A DNA stretch of 9,813 bases, from the NCBI GenBank assembly GCA_029880275.1, contig JAOUOQ010000054.1:1-9813 (forward strand), in the 5' to 3' direction. Below, in pieces: positions 5,989 to 9,813 of the stretch. Position numbers and translations under genes: made by a program. This stretch comes from Candidatus Aminicenantota bacterium (GTDB lineage: Bacteria > Acidobacteriota > B3-B38 > Guanabaribacteriales > B3-B38). Positions within the stretch are counted from its first letter, which is position 1; the number at the start of each line of letters is the position of its first letter. The notes under the pieces were generated by a model. That model saw nothing but the letters and a program-made list of their open reading frames with translations, was not told the DNA's origin and searched no databases.

Positions 5989-8433
5989 TTAGTTTGCTTC
6001 TTTCTTTATGATTACATCCTTCGGTTTTTTCTCCCGCAGGCATAGCTTATCGTCGCAAGGGTATACCTCTATGACCCCAATTCCTTTCAGATTTCCCTTT
6101 ATCATCTCTTCGGCCAAGGTGTCCTCGATGTACTTCTGGATAGCTCTCCTCAAAGGTCGAGCGCCATAGGACCTATCCTGGCATGTTTTATCAATAAGCC
6201 ACTTGCAGGCTTCCCCGGTCAGCTCCAGGGAGAGGTTATTCTCCAGCAAGTAGCGGTTTATCTCCTCAATCATTAGTTTTATGATATTGACGAGGTCTTC
6301 ATCAGACAGGGATTGGAAGACGATGACCTCATCTACCCGGTTCAAAAATTCCGGGTTAAAGGTCTTTTTCACCTCGCTGAGGACCATATCCTTCATCCGC
6401 TTGAAGGTGAGCTTTCTATCCTCGGATTTAAAGCCCATAGAGCCCTTCTTCTGGATGTAGCGGGCTCCCAGGTTGGAGGTCATAATGACAATGGCATTCT
6501 TGAAATCGACCGTGATTCCCAGACCATCGGTCAACCTCCCATCCTCCAATATTTGCAGCAGCACATTGAAAATGTTTGGATGGGCTTTCTCAATCTCGTC
6601 CAGCAAGATAATCGAATAGGGATTCCTCTTAACCTGGTCGGTCAATTGTCCCCCCTCCTCATATCCCACATAGCCTGGGGGCGAACCGATCAACTTGGAT
6701 ATAGAGTGCTTCTCCATATATTCGGACATATCAAAGCGGATAAGTGCTTTCTCATTGCCAAAGAGGAACTGAGCCAGCGTGCGAGCCACCAGGGTTTTGC
6801 CTACTCCGGTCGGTCCCAGGAAGATAAAGGAGCCAACAGGCTTCTGGGGGTCCTTCAGACCTGCCCGCGAGCGGCGGATAGCCCGGGAGATGGCGATAAT
6901 AGCCTCCTCCTGACCCACGATGCGCTGGTGAAGCTCCTTCTCCATATTGAGGAGCCGCTCCATCTCCCCCTCTTGAATAGAGGTAATGGGGATCCCGGTC
7001 CAATTAGAAACCACTTCCTCAATGTCGCCTCGGCTAACTCTCAGCCTCCCTTTTTCATCGCTGTCGTCCAGCCGCTGCTTCAGCTCCTTGAGCTCCTCCT
7101 GCAGAGCTTTCTCCTGCCGGCGGAAGAAATCGGCTTTCTCCATCTCCTTGCCGGCGATAGCCTTTTCCTGCTGGGACTCGACCTTCTTCAAGTTCTTCTC
7201 CAGGTCTCGAATGTGATTGGGAAGATTGACAGCTAACAGCTTCACCCGGGCGCCGGCTTCGTCGATAACATCGATCGCTTTATCGGGCTGAAAGCGGTCG
7301 GTTATGTAACGGCTCGATTGATAGACAGCCGACCTGATGGCTTCATCAGCATATATCACCTGATGATAGCTTTCATACCGCTCCTTGATACCGGAAAGGA
7401 TGCCGACGGTCTCCTGGTCGGTGGAGGGTCGCACCTTAATCCCCTGAAATCTCCTTTCCAGCGAACGGTCCTTCTCTATGAAGCGGCGGTAATCTCTGGG
7501 AGTGCTGGCTCCAATGCACTTGATCTCCCCCCGGGAAAGGGCTGGCTTGAGAATTCCGGCGGCATCCAGGGAGCCTTCCGCCGAACCAGCACCTACCAGA
7601 GTATGAATCTCGTCGATGAAGATTAATATATCTTCATTATCTACCAGCTCTTTCATAATGGCTTTTAATCTCTCTTCGAACTGGCCCCGATACTTTGTGC
7701 CGGCTACCACCGCCGATATATCCAGCGCCAATATTCTCTTGTCAAAGAGGAAGGGGGGGACATCCCGATTTACAATTCTCTGAGCCAGACCCTCCACAAT
7801 GGCCGTCTTCCCCACCCCTGGTTCGCCTACGAGAATGGGATTGTTCTTGGCGCGGCGGCAGAGAATCTGTATTAATCGCTTAAGCTCTAATTCCCTCCCT
7901 ATCAGCGGGTCGAGCTTGTCCTTCACCGCCAGTTCGGTGAGGTCGCGGCTGAATTCGCATAAGAAAGGGGTCTCCTTCTTCTTCTCCATAACCGACTTTT
8001 GCCTCATCTGGGAAATTATCTCCTCGCGGGCACTGTTCAACCGCAGCCCCTTCTCCGCCAGGATGCGGGCAGCTAAGGACTTCCTCTCCCGCAGCAGCCC
8101 CAGCAGGATGTGCTCGGTACCGATATACTTGTGGAGCAGGCTCTCCGCCTCTTCAGCGGCATAGGCCAATACCCTTTTAGATTCTTCGCTGAGGGGAATT
8201 TCAATGGAGGTGGAGACCTTATCCTTGGGTGAGGTTACCTCTTCGATCTCCTTCCGCATGGCTTCCAGTTTGATTTTAGATTGGGCAAAGAGCTTGGAGG
8301 TGACACTATCCCCCTCCCGGAGCAATCCCAGCAGGATGTGCTCGGTTTCAATGGAGCTTCTCCCCAGCTGGCTCGCTTCGTAGCGGGCGAAGAAGATCAC
8401 CCTTCTTGATTTCTCGGTGTACTTCTCAAACAT
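5989..8433 (-). CDS. clpC: ClpC-type AAA+ protease ATPase subunit
   Basis: ClpC is a cytoplasmic double-ring AAA+ unfoldase that feeds proteins to ClpP. The 814 residues (B. subtilis ClpC about 810) show two Clp_N repeats, each with TEHILLGLLRE (30-40, 106-116). Next is AAA domain 1: Walker A GEPGVGKT 203-210, Walker B ILIFIDE 269-275, and ERRF 326-329. The UVR-like M-domain coiled coil spans about 408-455. AAA domain 2 has Walker A GPTGVGKT 540-547 and Walker B IILLDE 608-613. The short M-domain separates ClpC from ClpB. MGF (666-668) sits where ClpP-docking loops carry [LIV]GF, so partnership with ClpP is likely. E31 and E107 match the phosphoarginine-binding glutamates of B. subtilis ClpC. 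M431 aligns with the M-domain Phe that controls ClpC resting assemblies. There is no Shine-Dalgarno before the ATG, but an extended -10 element ends 6 nt upstream. No mcsA, mcsB or ctsR is adjacent. Its place between lolD and bamA is unusual. Confidence 0.95.
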   Translation of the reverse strand: MFEKYTEKSRRVIFFARYEASQLGRSSIETEHILLGLLREGDSVTSKLFAQSKIKLEAMRKEIEEVTSPKDKVSTSIEIPLSEESKRVLAYAAEEAESLLHKYIGTEHILLGLLRERKSLAARILAEKGLRLNSAREEIISQMRQKSVMEKKKETPFLCEFSRDLTELAVKDKLDPLIGRELELKRLIQILCRRAKNNPILVGEPGVGKTAIVEGLAQRIVNRDVPPFLFDKRILALDISAVVAGTKYRGQFEERLKAIMKELVDNEDILIFIDEIHTLVGAGSAEGSLDAAGILKPALSRGEIKCIGASTPRDYRRFIEKDRSLERRFQGIKVRPSTDQETVGILSGIKERYESYHQVIYADEAIRSAVYQSSRYITDRFQPDKAIDVIDEAGARVKLLAVNLPNHIRDLEKNLKKVESQQEKAIAGKEMEKADFFRRQEKALQEELKELKQRLDDSDEKGRLRVSRGDIEEVVSNWTGIPITSIQEGEMERLLNMEKELHQRIVGQEEAIIAISRAIRRSRAGLKDPQKPVGSFIFLGPTGVGKTLVARTLAQFLFGNEKALIRFDMSEYMEKHSISKLIGSPPGYVGYEEGGQLTDQVKRNPYSIILLDEIEKAHPNIFNVLLQILEDGRLTDGLGITVDFKNAIVIMTSNLGARYIQKKGSMGFKSEDRKLTFKRMKDMVLSEVKKTFNPEFLNRVDEVIVFQSLSDEDLVNIIKLMIEEINRYLLENNLSLELTGEACKWLIDKTCQDRSYGARPLRRAIQKYIEDTLAEEMIKGNLKGIGVIEVYPCDDKLCLREKKPKDVIIKKEAN

Positions 8434-8439
8434 GTTTTT

Positions 8440-8470
8440 ATTATATCACAGCTTCTCTACAAACTGTCCA
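8440..8470 (-). promoter_or_regulatory. Putative internal sigma-70-type promoter for a leaderless clpC transcript
   Basis: The minus strand reads TGATATAAT at 8448-8440: a perfect -10 hexamer (TATAAT, 8445-8440) with an extended TGn. The TGA is also the lolD stop codon. Six bases (AAAAAC) separate it from the clpC ATG, so the usual start point falls on the A of that ATG. A candidate -35 is TGGACA (8470-8465, five of six to TTGACA) with a long 19-nt spacer, or a poorer GACAGT at 17 nt; an extended -10 tolerates a weak -35. The absence of any Shine-Dalgarno before clpC fits leaderless translation. This is sequence inference only, and an AT-rich 12-nt gap could produce such a match by chance. 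Confidence 0.5.
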
Positions 8471-9126
8471 TCTTTTAGATGGAGGACCCTGTCGCACTTT
8501 GCTGCTGCCTGCTCGTTGTGGGTAACCATAATTGATGTCAACTCATTTTTATCATGTAATCGGCGAATTAGCAAGTTAATTTTTCCCCCGGTCACCGAAT
8601 CGAGATTCCCGGTGGGCTCATCAGCCAGGACCAGCTTAGGCTCTCCTACCAGAGCTCGGGCTATGGCTACCCTCTGCTGTTCCCCGCCGGAGAGCTCCGC
8701 AGGGCGGTGGTGACTGCGGTCGGCCAATCCCACCTTCTCCAGCACCTTCTGTGCTCTTTGCTGGGCTTCGGGGAGGGGCATCCCTCGCAGGAGACAGGGC
8801 ATGAGGGTATTCTCCAGGGCGGTGAACTCTGGCAGCAGGTGGTAGAACTGGAATATGAAGCCAATCTTCCGATTCCTGAACTGAGCCAGCTCGAGGGGAG
8901 GCAGCGAAGACAGCTCCACCCCATCGAACCTGATGGAACCGCTGTCTGGTCTATCCAGAGCCCCGATAAGGTTCAACAAGGTAGTCTTCCCGGCACCCGA
9001 AGCTCCCACAATGGCCAGCATCTGACCTGGAGGGAGGTTGAAGTCAATCCCCCGGATGACCTCCAGCTTACCCTTCCCAGAAGGGTAAGATTTATACAGC
9101 CTTCTCACCTCTAACAGGTTATTCAT
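8446..9126 (-). CDS. lolD: Lipoprotein-releasing system ATP-binding protein LolD
   Basis: LolD is the cytoplasmic ATPase of the LolCDE-type ABC transporter, which extracts lipoproteins from the inner membrane for transfer to LolA. The 226-residue length is typical. Motifs in order: Walker A GASGAGKT (41-48), Q-loop Q93 within FQFYHLLPEFTALEN (the stretch that marks LolD among MacB-like ATPases), ABC signature LSGGEQQ (145-151), Walker B LVLADE (165-170) and switch His H203 in MVTHN. The ATG at 9126 overlaps the end of the permease gene by 8 nt (ATGAATAA), so translation is probably coupled; only a weak GGTGGAAG precedes it. The stop codon TGA at 8446-8448 doubles as the extended part of the candidate clpC promoter. 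Confidence 0.96.
   Translation of the reverse strand: MNNLLEVRRLYKSYPSGKGKLEVIRGIDFNLPPGQMLAIVGASGAGKTTLLNLIGALDRPDSGSIRFDGVELSSLPPLELAQFRNRKIGFIFQFYHLLPEFTALENTLMPCLLRGMPLPEAQQRAQKVLEKVGLADRSHHRPAELSGGEQQRVAIARALVGEPKLVLADEPTGNLDSVTGGKINLLIRRLHDKNELTSIMVTHNEQAAAKCDRVLHLKDGQFVEKL
8467..8483. repeat. 17-bp inverted repeat overlapping the clpC -35 region
   Basis: TCCATCTAAAAGATGGA (minus strand) is a perfect 7-bp inverted repeat around a 3-nt centre. It is inside the 3' end of lolD, encoding HLKDG, and overlaps the candidate -35 hexamer at 8465-8470. The position would suit a repressor operator or an RNA hairpin. It does not resemble the CtsR box or the CIRCE element. It may be a coincidence of coding sequence. 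Confidence 0.3.
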
Positions 9127-9813
9127 AACGCAAGGCTTCCACCGGATTGAGCTTCGAAGCCCTCCATGATGGGTAAAGAGTAGCCAGAAAGCTTATGCCC
9201 AGGGCTACCCCCACTACCATAAGGAGGTCTCCTATCCTTACCTTAAAGGGGAGATAGGAGATGGTATACACATCGGGGGGGAGGCGGATCAGCTTATAGG
9301 TATCCATCAGCCAGCACAGCCCCCCTCCTAATAAGCAGCCGAGAAGTGTCCCCAGCACCCCTATGATTATACCCTGGAGCATGAAGGTAATCATAATCCC
9401 TTTAGAGGTAGCCCCCATGGACATCAACACCCCGATATCCTTGTTTTTCTCCATCACCATCATCACCAGGGTCACGATGATATTGAGGGAAGCAACCGCC
9501 ACAATGAGGCTGATGGCGATGAAAAGAAGCAGCTTTTCCAGCTTCAAGGCGGAGAAGAAGGAGCGGTTCATCTCCATCCAATCCTGAAGGATATAGCGAG
9601 ACCCGACCTTCTCTCTCACAGCCTGAGCGATCTCCTTTGCTCTCCAGATATCATCTACCCTCACTTCTATGACGCTGGCGCTGTTTGCTAAGTCGAAAAA
9701 TCGTTGTGCACTGGGGAAAGAGATAAAAGCCCACTGGGAGTCCGCCTGCCACATCCCCGACTCGAAGACTCCCGCCACCTCATAATACCTCGGCTTGGGC
9801 AGGAGCCCGATGG
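9119..9813 (-). CDS. lolC: Lipoprotein-releasing system permease LolC/LolE (5' end cut off by window)
   Basis: This is the membrane subunit of the lipoprotein-release transporter, partner of LolD. The frame is open to the window edge, giving 230 residues of the usual 400 or so; the first transmembrane helix and most of the periplasmic domain lie outside. VAGVFESGMWQADSQWAFIS (12-31 of the visible part) is the end of the periplasmic MacB-like domain typical of LolC/E. Three transmembrane segments follow (about 94-120, 139-168, 195-214), with the cytoplasmic coupling helix EKNKDIGVLMSMGAT (121-135) that contacts LolD. LPPDVYTISYLPFKV (177-191) resembles the LolC/LolE periplasmic segment, and YPSWRASKLNPVEALRYE is the common C-terminus. 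A GTG at 9776-9778 is internal, not the start. Whether it is LolC, LolE or a single LolF-like subunit forming a homodimer cannot be told from this fragment. Confidence 0.9.
   Translation of the reverse strand, partial: IGLLPKPRYYEVAGVFESGMWQADSQWAFISFPSAQRFFDLANSASVIEVRVDDIWRAKEIAQAVREKVGSRYILQDWMEMNRSFFSALKLEKLLLFIAISLIVAVASLNIIVTLVMMVMEKNKDIGVLMSMGATSKGIMITFMLQGIIIGVLGTLLGCLLGGGLCWLMDTYKLIRLPPDVYTISYLPFKVRIGDLLMVVGVALGISFLATLYPSWRASKLNPVEALRYE

Noticed and set aside
5964..6000. TATAAA in the clpC-bamA gap as a bamA promoter
   Set aside because: No -35-like hexamer at a suitable distance and no extended -10; the gap is only 25 nt and carries a Shine-Dalgarno, so read-through from clpC explains bamA expression.
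6313..7236. 307-codon open frame on the plus strand opposite clpC
   Set aside because: It is antisense to a gene with intact, strongly conserved motifs, and its low-complexity Leu/His-rich translation is what the complement of a charged coiled-coil gene produces. No recognisable domain.
8434..8560. CtsR box or CIRCE element upstream of clpC
   Set aside because: I looked for the GGTCAAA heptad repeat and the TTAGCACTC/GAGTGCTAA dyad and saw neither.

Overview
The window is one co-directional block of nine protein genes, all on the minus strand. In transcription order (high to low coordinate) they are lolC/E (3' part) - lolD - clpC - bamA - ompH/skp - lpxD - fabZ - lpxA - lpxI (5' part). Both end genes run off the window. 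The block builds the outer membrane of a diderm (Gram-negative type), lipopolysaccharide-making bacterium. Base composition looks moderate and even, and I see no mobile element, tRNA, rRNA or CRISPR. The bamA-skp-lpxD-fabZ-lpxA core is the same as in Escherichia coli. The lolC/E-lolD pair upstream, clpC in the middle and lpxI directly after lpxA are not, so this is not an enterobacterium. A deeper-branching diderm lineage (for example a Desulfobacterota-, Omnitrophota- or Aerophobota-like group) is my inference; a phylogeny of BamA or ClpC would decide it.

Region by region: 8446-9813 encodes the lipoprotein-release ABC transporter, a LolC/E permease overlapping the LolD ATPase by 8 nt. 5989-8433 encodes a full-length ClpC-type AAA+ unfoldase, an unusual guest in an envelope operon. 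2998-5963 encodes the outer-membrane protein insertase BamA and the periplasmic chaperone OmpH/Skp. 1-2904 encodes the early lipid A enzymes LpxD, LpxA and LpxI, plus the fatty-acid dehydratase FabZ, which competes with LpxA and LpxD for hydroxyacyl-ACP. Together the genes supply lipoprotein sorting, beta-barrel assembly and lipid A.

Genes are tightly packed (gaps of 6 to 93 nt, or overlaps) with no convincing intrinsic terminator, so one long operon is likely. The most notable regulatory signal is at the lolD/clpC junction. A perfect extended -10 element (TGATATAAT) ends exactly 6 nt before the clpC ATG, there is no Shine-Dalgarno, and a 17-bp inverted repeat touches the candidate -35. This predicts an internal promoter making a leaderless clpC-bamA-lpx transcript.

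Other points are a probable GTG start for lpxA, two lone cysteines in one BamA POTRA domain, and ClpC retaining the phosphoarginine-reading glutamates while changing a key M-domain residue. No stretch longer than 300 bases lacks a gene; the largest gap is 93 nt. I found no wholly new system; the interest lies in the gene order and the clpC control region.
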